From Amaranthus tricolor (taxonomy: Eukaryota; Streptophyta; Magnoliopsida; Caryophyllales; Amaranthaceae), in assembly GCF_026212465.1 (NCBI RefSeq), contig NC_080058.1:19383328-19447327 (forward strand): a stretch of DNA of 64,000 nucleotides. Reading direction: 5' to 3'. Under the pieces are notes generated by a model. That model was given only the letters and a program-made list of their open reading frames with translations. It was not told the origin of the DNA and ran no database searches. Of this stretch, positions 26,138 to 42,200 are shown piece by piece. Position 1 is the first letter of the stretch; each line of letters opens with the position of its first letter. A program made the translations under genes and the position numbers.

Positions 26138-26404
26138 TTAGTTAACGTAGGAAAACTTTAGTTTGGGAACAGTGCGCTGTCTCCAAAATCCAGTTTTGCT
26201 AGGACATCCAACCTGGGAATAGTAGACTTCCTGTCTACATTTAACATCCCAAGTGATAAGCTCTTCTAACATCTCTTGAATCCTTTTGACACGTATATTC
26301 CCACGAACAAAGCCATAGGTACTATCAACGATCATAACTATAATCGGATATCGACCTGCACACAATCTCAAAACACTTATTTGCTTAAGTGTAGTCATCA
26401 TCAA
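26138..26404 (-). other. Small open frame in the 5' LTR (88 codons)
   Basis: Counterpart of the frame at 16354-16581. It begins near the LTR start in element orientation (MMMTTLKQISVLRLCAGRY) and ends VPKLKFSYVN. No known domain. Could be a chance frame in an untranslated leader. Confidence 0.3.
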
Positions 26405-26422
26405 AACTCAAGAGGTCCAACA

Positions 26423-26427
26423 TGTTG
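26423..26427. repeat. Target-site duplication TGTTG, right copy
   Basis: Matches 15182-15186 exactly. The satellite resumes immediately as CGTGTCATGTTTTGTGCAAA, the normal continuation of the monomer cut on the left. Confidence 0.95.
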
Positions 26428-29400
26428 CGTGTCATGTTTTGTGCAAATCAAACCAAATTTGAGCTACTTTACGCGCAAAAGTGCCAAAAACGCTAAAAAA
26501 AACCCTTAAAATCGAAACTTAACACGTAATTTCTAGGATATTACTATGATTTTCAATTTTAACAACTTCAATACATTAATATATACCAAATAGTGTTGTG
26601 TGCAAAATTTCGTGCAAAACTAACAAAGTTTGAGCTACTTTATGCACAAAAGTGCCAAAAACGATTAAAAACCCAAAAAATCGCAACTTAACACGTAATT
26701 TCTAGCATATCACTATGATATTCAATTCTAACCACTTCAACACAATAATGTATACCAAATAGTTTTGTGTGCCAAGTTTCATGCAAAACAAACCAAGTTT
26801 GAGCTACTTTATGCGCTAAATAGCCAAAAACGCTTAAAAACTCTTAAAATCGCAACTTAACACGTAATTTCTATTATATGAATATGATTTTCTATTCTAA
26901 CTACTTCAACACCATAATATATACCAAATAGTGTTGTGTGCCAAGTTTCGTGCAAATCATACCAAGTTTGAGCTACTTTATGCGCAAAAGTGCCAAATAC
27001 GCTGAAAAACCCATAAAATCGAAATTTAACACATAATTTCTAGCACATGACTATGATTTTAAATTCTAACCACTTCAAAACAATAATATACACCAAATAG
27101 TATTGTGCGCCATGTTTCGTGCAAAACAAACAAAGTATGAGCTACTTTATGCGCAAAAGTGCCAAAAATGCGTAAAAACCCTTAAAATCGCAACTTAATA
27201 CGTATATTTTAGCATTTGATTATGATTTTAAATTCTAACCACTTCAATACTATAATATATACCAAATAGTGTTGTGTGCCAAGTTTCGTGCAAAACTAAC
27301 AAAGTTTGAGCTACTTTATGCACAAAAGTGCCAAAAACGATTAAAAACCCAAAAAATCGTAACTTAACACGTAATTTCTAGCATATGACTATGATATTCA
27401 ATTCTAACCACTGCAACACAATAATGTATACCAAATAGTGTTGTGTCCCAAGTTTCATCCAAAAAACAAACTAAGTTTGAGCTACTTTATGCGCTAAATA
27501 GCCAAAAACGCTTAAAAACTCTTAAAATCGTAACTTAACACGTAATTTCTATCATATGACTATGATTTTCAATTATAACTACTTAAACACAATAATATAT
27601 ACCAAATAGTGTTGTGTGCCAAGTTTCGTGCAAATCATACCAAATTTGAGCTACTTTATGCGCAAAAGTGCAAAAAACGATTAAAAACCCATAATATCGC
27701 AACTTAACACGTAATTTCTAGCATATGACTATTATTTTCAAGTCTAACCACTTCAAAAAAACAATATATACCAAATAGTATTGTGTGCCATGTTTCGTGC
27801 AAAACTAAACAAGTTTGAGCGACTTTATGCGCAAATGTTCAAAAAACTATTAAAAACCCATAAAATCGCAACTTAACACGTAATTTCTAGCATATGACTA
27901 TGATTTTAAATTCTAACCACTTGAACAGAATAATATATACGAAATAGTGTTGTGTGCCAAGTTTCGTGCAAAACAAATCAAGTTTGAGCTACTTTATGCG
28001 CGAAATAGCCGAAAACGCTAAAAAACACTTAAAATCGCAACTTAACACGTAATTTCTATCATATGACTATGATTTTCAATTCTAACTACTTCAACACATT
28101 AATATATACCAAATAGTGTTGTGTGCCAATTTTCGTGCAAATCATACCAACTTTGAGCTACTTTATACGCAAAAGTGTCAAATACGCTGAAAAACCCATA
28201 AAATCGCAATTTAACACATAATTTCTAGCATATGACTATGATTTTCAATTCTAACCACTTCAACACAATAATATATATACCAAAGAGTATCGTGTGCCAT
28301 TTTTCGTGCAAAACAAACGAAGAATGAGCTACTTTATGCGCAAAAGTGCCAAAAACGCGTAAAAACCCTTAAAATCGCAACTTAACACGTATATTTTAGC
28401 ATATGACTATGATTTTAAATTCTAACCACTTCAACTCAGTAATATATACCAAATAGTGTTGTGTGCTAAGTTTCGTGCAAATCGTACAAAATTTGAGCTA
28501 CTTTATGCGCAAAAGTGCCAAAAACGCTGAAAAACCCTTAAAATTGAAACTTAACACGTAATTTCTAGCATATGACTATGATTTTCAATTCTAACTACTT
28601 CAATAGAATAATATATACTAAATAGTGTTATGTGCCAAGTTTCGTGCAAAACTAACCATTTTTGAGCTACTTGATGCACAAAAGTGCAGAAAACGATTAA
28701 AAACCCAAAAAATCGCAACTTAACACGTAATTTCTATCATATGAATATGATGTTCAATTCTAATCACATCAACACAATAATATATATACCACAGAGTTTT
28801 GTGTGCCAAGTTTCGTGCAAATCATACAAACTTGGAGCTACTTTATGCGCAAAAGTGCCAAAAACGCTTAAAAACCCTTAAAAGCACAATTTAACACGTA
28901 ATTTCTAGCATATGACTATGATTTTCAATTACAACCACTTCAACACAATAATATATACCAAAGAGTGTTGTGTGCCAAGTTTCGTGGAAAACAAACCAAG
29001 TTTGAGCTACTATATGCGCAAGAGTGCCAAATATCCATAAAAACCCATAAAATCGCAACTTATCACGTAGTTTCTAGCATATGACTGTGATATTCATTTC
29101 TAACCACTTAAACACAATAATATATACCAAATAGTGTTGTGTACCAAGTTTCGTGCAAAGCAATCCAAGTTTGAGCTACTTTATGCACTAACGTGCCAAA
29201 AACGCTTTAAAACCATTAAAATCGCAACTTAACCAGTAATTTCTAACATATGACTATGATTTTCAATTCTAACTACTTCAAACACAATAATATATACCCA
29301 ATAGTGTTGCGTTTCAAGTTTCGAGCAAATCAAACCAAGTTTGTGCTACTTTACGCGCAAAAGTGCCAAAAACGCTAAAAAACCCTTAAAATCGAAACTT

Positions 29401-32400
29401 AACACGTAATTTCTAGGATATTACTTTGATTTTCAATTTTAACTACTTCAATACAATAATATATACCAAATATTGTTGTGTGCCAAGTTTCGTGCAAAAC
29501 TAACAAAGTTTGAGCTACTTTATGCACAAAAGTGCCAAAAACGATTAAAAACCCAAAAATTCGTAACTTAACACGTAATTTCTAGCATATGACTATGATA
29601 TTCAATTCTAACCACTTCAACACAATAATGTATACCAAATAGTGTTGTGTGCCAAGTTTCATCCAAAAAACAAACTAAGTTTGAGCTACTTTATGCGCTA
29701 AATAGCCGAAAACGCTTAAAAACACTTAAAATCGCAACTTAACACGTAATTTCTATTATATGACTATGATTTTCAATTCTAACTACTTCAACACATTAAT
29801 ATATACCAAATAGTGTTGTGTGCCAAGTTTCGTGCAAATCATACCAAGTTTGAGCTACTTTATACGCAAAAGTGTCAAATACGCTGAAAAACCCACAAAA
29901 TCGCAATTTAACACATAATTTCTAGCATATGACTATGATTTTCAATTCTAACCACTTCAACACAATAATATATATACCAAAGAGCATCGTGTGCCATCTT
30001 TCGTGCAAAACAAACAAAGAATGAGCTACTTTATGCGCAAAATTGCCAAAAACGTGTAAAAACCCTTAAAATCGCAACTTAACACGTATATTTTAGCATA
30101 TGACTATAATTTTAAATTCTAACCACTTCAACTCAGTAATATATACCAAATAGTGTTGTGTGCCATGTTTCGTGCAAAACAAACAAACTATGAGCTACTT
30201 TATGCGCAAAAGTGCCAAAAACGCTGAAAAACCCTTAAAATTGAAACTTAACACGTAATTTCTAGCATATGACTTTGATTTTCAATTCTAACTACTTCAA
30301 TTGAATAATATATACCAAATAGTGTTATGTGCCAAGTTTCGTGCAAAACTAACCAAGTTTGAGCAACTTTATGTACAAAAGTGCAGAAAACGATTGAAAA
30401 CCCAAAATATCGCAACTTAACACGTAATTTCTATCATATGACTATGATTTTCAATTACAACCACTTCAATACAATAATATATACCAAAGAGTGTTGTGTG
30501 CCAAGTTTCGTGGAAAACAAACCAAGTTTGAGCTACTTTATGCGCAAAAGTGCCAAATATCCATAAAAACCCATAATATCGCAACTTAACACGTAGTTTC
30601 TAGCATATGACTATGATATTCAATTCTAACCACTTAAACACAATAATATATACCAAATAGTGTTGTGTACCAAGTTTCGTGCAAAGAAATCCAAGTTTGA
30701 GCTACTTTATGCGCTAACGTGCCAAAAACGCTTAAAAACCATTAAAACCGCAACTTAACAAGTAATTTCTTGCATATGACTATGATTTTCAATTCTAACT
30801 ACTTCAAACACAATAATATATACCAAATAGTGTTGCGTGTCAAGTTTCGTGCAAATCAAACCAAGTTCGAGCTACTTTACGCGCAAAAGTGCCAAAAACG
30901 CTAAAAAACCCTTAAAATCGAAACTTAACACGTAATTCCTAGGATATTACTATGATTTTCTATTTTAACTACTTCAATACAAATATATATACCAAATAGT
31001 GTTGTGTGCCAAGTTTCGTGCAAAACTAACAAAGTTTGAGCTACTTTATGCACAAAAGTGCCAAAAACGATTAAAAACCCATAATATCGCAACTTAACAC
31101 GTAATTTCTAGCATATGACTATGATTTTCAAGTCTAACCACTTTAACACAACAATATATACCAAATAATATTGTGTGCCATGGTTCGTGCAAAACTAACC
31201 GAGTTTGAGCTACTTTATGCGCAAATGTTCAAAAAACGATTAAAAACCCATAAAATCGCAACTTAACACGTAATTTCTAGCATATGACTATGATTTTAAA
31301 TGCTAACCACTTCAACACAATAATATATACAAAATAGTGTTGTGTGCCAAGTTTCGTGCAAAACAAACCAAGTTTGAGCAACATTATGCGCTAAATAGCC
31401 GAAAACGCTTAGAAACTCTTAAAATCGCAACTTAACACGTAATTTCTATCATATGACTATGATTTTCAATTCTAACTACTTCAACACAATAATATATACC
31501 AAATAGTGTTGTGTGCCAAGTTTCGTGCAAATCATACCAAGTTTGAGCTACTTTATACGCAAAAGTGCCAAATACGCTGAAAAACCCATAAAATCTAAAT
31601 TTAACACATAATTTCTAGCTTATGACTATGATTTTCAATTCTAACCACTTCAACACAATTATATATATACCAAATAGTATCGTGTGCCATGTTTCGTGCA
31701 AAACAAACAAAGTATGAGCTACTTTATGCGCAAAAGTGCCAAAAACGCGTAAAAACCCTTAAAATCGCAACTTAACACGTATATTTTAGCATATGACTAT
31801 GATAATAAATTCTAACCAGTTCAACACAGTAATATATACCAAATAGTGTTGTGTGCCATATTTCGTGCCAAACAAACAAACTATAAGCTACTTTATGCGC
31901 AAAAGTGCCAAAAACGCTAAAAAACCCTTAAAATCAAAACTTAAGACGTAATTTCTAGCATATGACTATGATTTTCAATTCTAACTACTTCAATAGAATA
32001 ATATATACAAAATAGTGTTATGTGCCATGTTTCATGCAAAACTAACCAAGTTTGAGCTACTATATGCACAAAAGTGCAGAAGCGATTAAAAACACAAAAA
32101 ATCGCAACTTAACACGTAGTTTCTATCATATGACTATGATGTTCAATTCTAATCACATCAACACAATAAAATATACCACATAGTGTTGTGTGCCAAGTTT
32201 CGTGCAAATCATACCAAGTTTGAGCTACTTTATGCGCAAAAGTGACAAAAACGCTTAAAAAAACCCTTAAAATCACAATTTAACACGTAATTTCTAGCAT
32301 ATGACTATTATTTTCAATTACAACCACTTCAACACAATAATGTATACCAAATAGTGTTGTGTGCCAAGTTTCATGCAAAACAAACTAAGTTTTAGCGACT

Positions 32401-33290
32401 TTATGCGCTAAATAGCCAAAAACGCTTAAAAACTCTTAAAATCGTAACTTAACACGTAATTTCAATCATATGACTATGATTTTCAATTATAACTACTTCA
32501 ACACAATAATATATACCAAATAGTGTTGTGTGCCAAGTTTCGTGCAAATCATACCAAATTTGAGCTACTTTATGCGCAAAAGTGCAAAAAAAATTAAAAA
32601 CCCATAATATCGCAACTTAACACGTAATTTCTAGCATATGACTATGATTTTCAAGTCTAACCACTTTAACACAACAATATATACCAAATAGTATTGTGTG
32701 CCATGGTTCGTGCAAAACTAACCAAGTTTGAGCTACTTTATACGCAAATGTTCAAAAAAGGATTAAAAACTCATAAAATCGCAACTTAACACGTAATTTC
32801 TAGCATATGACTATGATTTAAAATTCTAACCACTTCAACACAATAATATATACAAAATAGTGTTGTGTGCCAAGTTTCGTGCAAAACAAACCAAGTTTGA
32901 GCTACTTTATGTGCTAAATAGCCGAAAACGCTTAAAAACTCTTAAAATCACAACTTAACATGTAATTTCTATCATATGACTATGATTTTCAATTCTAACT
33001 ACTTCAACACAATAATATATACCAAATAGTGTTGTGTGCCAAGTTTCGTGCAAATCATACCAAGTTTGAGCTACTTTATACGCAAAAGTGCCAAATACGC
33101 TGAAAAAACCCATAAAATCGAAATTTAACACATAATTTCTAGCTTATGACTATGATTTTCAATTCTAACCACTTCAACACAATAATATATATACCAAATA
33201 GTATCGTGTGCCATGTTTCGTGCAAAACAAACAAAGTATGAGCTACTTTATGCGCAAAAGTGCCAAAAACGCTAAAAAACCCTTAAAATC
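26428..33290 (+). repeat. 169-bp satellite array, centre-left part with ten-monomer periodicity
   Basis: Same satellite and orientation as the left block. A diagnostic variant, AAATAGCCGAAAACGC, recurs at about 28000, 29697, 31390 and 32913, spaced about 1697, 1693 and 1523 bp, that is ten, ten and nine monomers. Copies are visibly less alike than in the next block. A dimer-length AT slip (AATATATATACC in place of AATATATACC) marks one monomer type. No gene is present; short plus-strand open frames are repeat by-products. Confidence 0.9.
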
Positions 33291-36200
33291 AAAACTTAAC
33301 CCGTAATTTCTAGCATATGACTATGATTTTCAATTCTAACTACTTCAATAGAATAATATATACCAAATAGTGTTATGTTCCAAGTTTTGTGCAAAACTAA
33401 CCAAGTTTGAGCTACTTTATGCACAAAAGTGCAGAAAGCGATTAAAAACTCAAAAAATCGCAACTCAACACGTAATTTCTATCATATGAGTATGATGTTC
33501 AATTCTATTCACATCAACACAATAAAATATACCACATAGTATTGTGTGCCAAGTTTCGTGCAAATCATACCAAGTTTGAGCTACTTTATGCGCAAAAGTG
33601 ACAAAAACGCTTAAAAACCCTTAAAATCACAATTTAACACGTAATTTCTAGCATATGACTATGATTTTCAATTACAACCACTTTAACACAATAATATATA
33701 CCAAAGAGTGTTGCGTGCCAAGTTTCGCGGAAAACAAACTAAGTGCGCAAAAGTGCCAAATATGCTTAAAAACCCATAAAATCGCAACTTAACACGTAGT
33801 TTCTAGCATATGACTATGATTTTCAATTCTAACCACTTAAATACAATAATATATATCAAATAGTGTTGTGTACCAAGTTTCGTGCAAAGCAATCCAAGTT
33901 TGAGCTACTTTATGCGCTAACGTGCCAAAAACGCTTAAAAACCATTAAAATCGCAACGTAACAAGTAATTTCTAGCATATGACTATGATTTTCAATTCTA
34001 ACGACTTGAAACACAATAATATATACCAAATAGTGTTGCGTGTCAAGTTTCGTGCAAATCAAACCAAGTTTGAGCTATTTTACCGCGCAAAAGTGCCAAA
34101 AACGCTAAAAAACCCTTAAAATCGAAACTTAACACGTAATTCCTAGGATATTACTATGATTTTCAATTTTAACTACTTCAATACAATAATATATACCAAA
34201 TAGTGTTGTGTGCCAAGTTTCCTGCAAAACTAACAAAGTTTGAGCTACTTTATGCACAAAAGTGCCAAAAATGATTAAAAACCCAAAAAATCGCAACATA
34301 ACACGTAATTTCTAGCATATGACTATGGTATTCAATTCTAACCACTTAAACAAATTAATATATACCAAATAGTGTTGTGTACCAAGTTTCGTCCAAAGCA
34401 ATCCAAGTTTGAGCTACTTTATGCGCTAACGTGCCAAAAATGCTTAAAAACCATTAAAATCGCAACTTAACAAGTAATTTCTTGTATATGACTATGATTT
34501 TCAATTCTAACTACTTCAAAAACAATAATATATACCAAATAGTGTTGCGTGTCAAGTTTCGTGCAAATCAAACCAAGTTTGAGCTACTTTACGCGCAAAA
34601 GTGCCAAAAACGCTAAAAAACCCTTAAAATCGAAACTTAACACGTAATTTCTAGGATATTACTATGATTTTCAATTTTAACTACTTCAACACAATAATAT
34701 ATACCAAATAGTGTTGTGTGCCAAGTTTCGTGCAAATCATACCAAGTTTGAGCTACTTTATACGCAAAAGTGCCAAATACGCTGAAAAAACCCATAAAAT
34801 CGAAATTTAACACATAATTTCTAGCTTATGACTATGATTTTCAATTCTAACCACTTCAACACAATAATATATATACCAAATAGTATCGTGTGCCATGTTT
34901 CGTGCAAAACAAACAAAGTATGAGCTACTTTATGCGCAAAAGTGCCAAAAACGCTAAAAAAACCCTTAAAATCAAAACTTAACCCGTAATTTCTAGCATA
35001 TGACTATGATTTTCAATTCTAACTACTTCAATAGAATAATATATACCAAATAGTGTTATGTTCCAAGTTTTGTGCAAAACTAACCAAGTTTGAGCTACTT
35101 TATGCACAAAAGTGCAGAAAGCGATTAAAAACTCAAAAAATCGCAACTCAACACGTAATTTCTATCATATGAGTATGATGTTCAATTCTATTCACATCAA
35201 CACAATAAAATATACCACATAGTATTGTGTGCCAAGTTTCGTGCAAATCATACCAAGTTTGAGCTACTTTATGCGCAAAAGTGACAAAAACGCTTAAAAA
35301 CCCTTAAAATCACAATTTAACACGTAATTTCTAGCATATGACTATGATTTTCAATTACAACCACTTTAACACAATAATATATACCAAAGAGTGTTGCGTG
35401 CCAAGTTTCGCGGAAAACAAACTAAGTGCGCAAAAGTGCCAAATATGCTTAAAAACCCATAAAATCGCAACTTAACACGTAGTTTCTAGCATATGACTAT
35501 GATTTTCAATTCTAACCACTTAAATACAATAATATATATCAAATAGTGTTGTGTACCAAGTTTCGTGCAAAGCAATCCAAGTTTGAGCTACTTTATGCGC
35601 TAACGTGCCAAAAACGCTTAAAAACCATTAAAATCGCAACTTAACAAGTAATTTCTAGCATATGACTATGATTTTCAATTCTAACGACTTGAAACACAAT
35701 AATATATACCAAATAGTGTTGCGTGTCAAGTTTCGTGCAAATCAAACCAAGTTTGAGCTATTTTACGCGCAAAAGTGCCAAAAACGCTAAAAAAACCCTT
35801 AAAATCGAAACTTAACACGTAATTCCTAGGATATTACTATGATTTTCAATTTTAAGTACTTCAATACAATAATATATACCAAATAGTGTTGTGTGCCAAG
35901 TTTCCTGCAAAACTAACAAAGTTTGAGCTACTTTATGCACAAAAGTGCCAAAAATGATTAAAAACCCAAAAAATCGCAACATAACACGTAATTTCTAGCA
36001 TATGACTATGGTATTCAATTCTAACCACTTAAACATATTAATATATACCAAATAGTGTTGTGTACCAAGTTTCGTGCAAAGCAATCCAAGTTTGAGCTAC
36101 TTTATGCGCTAACGTGCCAAAAATGCTTAAAAACCATTAAAATCGCAACTTAACAAGTAATTTCTTGTATATGACTATGATTTTCAATTCTAACTACTTC

Positions 36201-39200
36201 AAAAACAATAATATATACCAAATAGTGTTGCGTGTCAAGTTTCGTGCAAATCAAACCAAGTTTGAGCTACTTTACGCGCAAAAGTGCCAAAAACGCTAAA
36301 AAACCCTTAAAATCGAAACTTAACACGTAATTTCTAGGATATTACTATGATTTTCAATTTTAACTACTTCAACAAAATAATATATACCAAATAGTGTTGT
36401 GTGCCAAGTTTCGTGCAAAACTAACAAAGTTTGAGCTACTTTATGCACAAAAGTGCCAAAAACGATTAAAAACCCAAAAAATCGCAACTTAACACGTAAT
36501 TTCTAGCATATGACTATGATATTCAATTCTAACCACTTCAACACAATAATGTATACCAAATAGTGTTGTGTGCCAAGTTTCATGCAAAACAAACTAAGTT
36601 TGATCGACTTTATGTGCTAAATAGCCATATACGCTTAAAAACTTTTAAAATCGTAACTTAACACGTAATTTCTATCATATGACTATGATTTTTCAATTAT
36701 AACTACTTCAACAAAATAATATATACCAAATAGTGTTGTGTGCCAAGTTTCGTGCAAATCATACGAAATTTGAGCTACTTTATGCGCAAAAGTGCAAAAA
36801 AACGATTAAAAAACCCATAATATCGCAACTTAACACGTAATTTCTAGCATATGACTATGATTTTCTTGTCTAACCACTTCAACACAACAATATATCCAAA
36901 TAGTATTGTGTGCCATGGTTCGTGCAAAACAAACCAAGTTTGAGCTACTTTATGCGCAAATGTTCAAAAAATGATTAAAAACTCATAAAATCGCAACTTA
37001 ACACGTAATTTCTAGCATATGACTATGATTTTAAATTCTAACCACTTCAACACAATAATATATACAAAATAGTGTTGTGTGCCAAGTTTCGTGCAAATCA
37101 TACCAAGTTTGAGCTACTTTATACGCAAAAGTGTCAAATACGCTGAAAAACCCATAAAATTGAAATTTAACACATAATTTCTAGCTTATGACTATGATTT
37201 TCAATTCTAACCACTTCAACACAATAATATATATACCAAATAGTATCGTGTGCCATGTTTCGTGCAAAACAAACAAAGTATGAGCTGCTTTATGCGCAAA
37301 AGTGCCAAAAACGCTGAAATAACGCTTAAAATCAAAACTTAACCCGTAATTTCTAGCATATGACTATGATTTTCAATTCTAACTACTTCAATAGATTAAT
37401 ATATACCAAATAGTGTTATGTGCCAAGTTTCGTGCAAAACTAACCAAGTTTGAGCTACTTTATGCACAAAAGTGCAGAAAGCGATTAAAAACCCAAAAAA
37501 TCGCAACTCAACACGTAATTTCTATCATATGAGTATGATGTTCAATTCTATTCACATCAACACAATAAAATATACCACATAGTATTGTGTGCCAAGTTTC
37601 GTGCAAATCATACCAAGTTTGAGCTACTTTATGCGCAAAAGTGACAAAAACGCTTAAAAACCCTTAAAATCACAATTTAACACGTAATTTCTAGCATATG
37701 ACTATGATTTTCAATTACAACCACTTTAACACAATAATATATACCAAAGAGTGTTGCGTGCCAAGTTTCGCGGAAAACAAACTAAGTTTGAGCTACTTTA
37801 TGCGCAAAAGTGCCAAATATGCTTAAAAACCCATAAAATCGCAACTTAACACGTAGTTTCTAGCATATGACTATGATTTTCAATTCTAACCACTTAAATA
37901 CAATAATATATATCAAATAGTGTTGTGTACCAAGTTTCGTGCAAAGCAATCCAAGTTTGAGCTACTTTATGCGCTAACGTGCCAAAAACGCTTAAAAACC
38001 ATTAAAATCGCAACTTAACAAGTAATTTCTAGCATATGACTATGATTTTCAATTCTAACGACTTGAAACACAATAATATATACCAAATAGTGTTGCGTGT
38101 CAAGTTTCGTGCAAATCAAACCAAGTTTGAGCTACTTTACGCGCAAAAGTGCCAAAAAACGCTAAAAAACCCTTAAAATCGAAACTTAACACGTAATTCC
38201 TAGGATATTACTATGACTTTCAATTTTAACTACTTCAATACAATAATATATACCAAATAGTGTTGTGTGCCAAGTTTCCTGCAAAACTAACAAAGTTTGA
38301 GCTACTTTACGCACAAAAGTGCCAAAAAATGATTAAAAACCCAAAAAATCGCAACATAACACGTAATTTCTAGCATATGACTATGGTATTCAATTCTAAC
38401 CACTTAAACAAATTAATATATACCAAATAGTGTTGTGTACCAAGTTTCGTGCAAAGCAATCCAAGTTTGATCTACTTTATGCGCTAACGTGCCAAAAATG
38501 CTTAAAAACCATTAAAATCGCAACTTAACAAGTAATTTCTTGTATATGACTATGATTTTCAATTCTAACTACTTCAAAAACAATAATATATACCAAATAG
38601 TGTTGCGTGTCAAGTTTCGTGCAAATCAAACCAAGTTTGAGCTACTTTACGCGCAAAAGTGCCAAAAACGCTAAAAAACCCTTAAAATCGAAACTTAACA
38701 CGTAATTTCTAGGATATTACTATGATTTTCAATTTTAACTACTTCAACACAATAATATATACCAAATAGTGTTGTGTGCCAAGTTTCGTGCAAAACTAAC
38801 AAAGTTTGAGCTACTTTATGCACAAAAGTGCCAAAAACGATTAAAAACCCAAAAAATCGCAACTTAACACGTAATTTCTAGCATATGACTATGATATTCA
38901 ATTCTAACCACTTCAACACAATAATGTATACCAAATAGTGTTGTGTGCCAAGTTTCATGCAAAACAAACTAAGTTTGATCGACTTTATGTGCTAAATAGC
39001 CATATACGCTTAAAAACTTTTAAAATCAAAACTTAACCCGTAATTTCTAGCATATGTCTATGATTTTCAATTCTAACTACTTCAATAGATTAATATATAC
39101 CAAATAGTGTTATGTGCCAAGTTTCGTGCAAAACTAACCAAGTTTGAGCTACTTTATGCACAAAAGTGCAGAAAGCGATTAAAAACCCAAAAAATCGCAA

Positions 39201-42200
39201 CTCAACACGTAATTTCTTTCATATGAGTATGATGTTCAATTCTATTCACATCAACACAATAAAATATACCACATAGTATTGTGTGCCAAGTTTCGTGCAA
39301 ATCATACCAAGTTTGAGCTACTTTATGCGCAAAAGTGACAAAAACGCTTAAAAACCCTTAAAATCACAATTTAACACGTAATTTCTAGCATATGACTATG
39401 ATTTTCAATTACAACCACTTTAACACAATAATATATACCAAAGATTGTTGCGTGCCAAGTTTCGCGGAAAACAAACTAAGTTTGAGCTACTTTATGCGCA
39501 AAAGTGCCAAATATGCTTAAAAACCCATAAAATCGCAACTTAACACGTAGTTTCTAGCATATGACTATGATTTTCAATTCTAACCACTTAAATACAATAA
39601 TATATATCAAATAGTGTTGTGTACCAAGTTTCGTGCAAAGCAATCCAAGTTTGAGCTACTTTATGCGCTAACGTGCCAAAAACGCTTAAAAACCATTAAA
39701 ATCGCAACTTAACAAGTAATTTCTAGCATATGACTATGATTTTCAATTCTAACGACTTGAAACACAATAATATATACCAAATAGTGTTGCGTGTCAAGTT
39801 TCGTGCAAATCAAACCAAGTTTGAGCTACTTTACGCGCAAAAGTGCCAAAAACGCTAAAAAACCCTTAAAATCGAAACTTAACACGTAATTCCTAGGATA
39901 TTACTATGATTTTCAATTTTAACTACTTCAATACAATAATATATACCAAATAGTGTTGTGTGCCAAGTTTCCTGCAAAACTAACAAAGTTTGAGCTACTT
40001 TACGCACAAAAGTGCCAAAAATGATTAAAAAACCCAAAAAATCGCAACATAACACGTAATTTCTAGCATATGACTATGGTATTCAATTCTAACCACTTAA
40101 ACAAATTAATATATACCAAATAGTGTTGTGTACCAAGTTTCGTGCAAAGCAATCCAAGTTTGAGCTACTTTATGCGCTAACGTGCCAAAAATGCTTAAAA
40201 ACCATTAAAATCGCAACTTAACAAGTAATTTCTTGTATATGACTATGATTTTCAATTCTAACTACTTCAAAAACAATAATATATACCAAATAGTGTTGCG
40301 TGTCAAGTTTCGTGCAAATCAAACCAAGTTTGAGCTACTTTACGCGCAAAAGTGCCAAAAACGCTAAAAAACCCTTAAAATCGAAACTTAACACGTAATT
40401 TCTAGGATCTTACTATGATTTTCAATTTTAACTACTTCAACACAATAATATATACCAAATAGTGTTGTGTGCCAAGTTTCGTGCAAAACTAACAAAGTTT
40501 GAGCTACTTTATGCACAAAAGTGCCAAAAACGATTAAAAACCCAAAAAATCGCAACTTAACACGTAATTTCTAGCATATGACTATGATATTCAATTCTAA
40601 CCACTTCAACACAATAATGTATACCAAATAGTGTTGTGTGCCAAGTTTCATGCAAAACAAACTAAGTTTGATCGACTTTATGTGCTAAATAGCCATATAC
40701 GCTTAAAAACTTTTAAAATCAAAACTTAACCCGTAATTTCTAGCATATGACTATGATTTTCAATTCTAACTACTTCAATAGATTAATATATACCAAATAG
40801 TGTTATGTGCCAAGTTTCGTGCAAAACTAACCAAGTTTGAGCTACTTTATGCACAAAAGTGCAGAAAGCGATTAAAAACCCAAAAAATCGCAACTCAACA
40901 CGTAATTTCTATCATATGAGTATGATGTTCAATTCTATTCACATCAACACAATAAAATATACCACATAGTATTGTGTGCCAAGTTTCGTGCAAATCATAC
41001 CAAGTTTGAGCTACTTTATGCGCAAAAGTGACAAAAACGCTTAAAAACCCTTAAAATCACATATTAACACGTAATTTCTAGCATATGACTATGATTTTCA
41101 ATTACAACCACTTTAACACAATAATATATACCAAAGATTGTTGCGTGCCAAGTTTCGCGGAAAACAAACTAAGTTTGAGCTACTTTATGCGCAAAAGTGC
41201 CAAATATGCTTAAAAACCCATAAAATCGCAACTTAACACGTAGTTTCTAGCATATGACTATGATTTTCAATTCTAACCACTTAAATACAATAATATATAT
41301 CAAATAGTGTTGTGTACCAAGTTTCGTGCAAAGCAATCCAAGTTTGAGCTACTTTATGCGCTAACGTGCCAAAAACGCTTAAAAACCATTAAAATCGCAA
41401 CTTAACAAGTAATTTCTAGCATATGACTATGATTTTCAATTCTAACGACTTGAAACACAATAATATTACCAAATAGTGTTGCGTGTCAAGTTTCGTGCAA
41501 ATCAAACCAAGTTTGAGCTACATTACGCGCAAAAGTGCCAAAAACGCTAAAAAACCCTTAAAATCGAAACTTAACACGTAATTCCTAGGATATTACTATG
41601 ATTTTCAATTTTAACTACTTCAATACAATAATATATACCAAATAGTGTTGTGTGCCAAGTTTCCTGCAAAACTAACAAAGTTTGAGCTACTTTATGCACA
41701 AAAGTGCCAAAAATGATTAAAAACCCAAAAAATCGCAACATAACACGTAATTTCTAGCATATGACTATGGTATTCAATTCTAACCACTTAAACAAATTAA
41801 TATATACCAAATAGTGTTGTGTACCAAGTTTCGTGCAAAGCAATCCAAGTTTGAGCTACTTTATGCGCTAACGTGCCAAAAACGCTTAAAAAACCATTAA
41901 AATCGCAACTTAACAAGTAATTTCTTGTATATGACTATGATTTTCAATTCTAACTACTTCAAAAACAATAATATATACCAAATAGTGTTGCGTGTCAAGT
42001 TTCGTGCAAATCAAACCAAGTTTGAGCTACTTTACGCGCAAAAGTGCCAAAAACGCTAAAAAACCCTTAAAATCGAAACTTAACACGTAATTTCTAGGAT
42101 ATTACTATGATTTTCAATTTTAACTACTTCAACACAATAATATATACCAAATAGTGTTGTGTGCCAAGTTTCGTGCAAAACTAACAAAGTTTGAGCTACT

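Larger units (their letters stand above)
24935..26422 (-). repeat. 5' LTR of the copia element
   Basis: About 1488 bp, opening TGTTGATTC and closing GTCCAACA on the plus strand. In element orientation this is the 5' LTR, beside the primer-binding site. It is longer than the other LTR through an added segment near 25100 (CTTCTGGGCCTAAACAG) and one more AACGGTT repeat, partly offset by a shorter G-run. Confidence 0.95.
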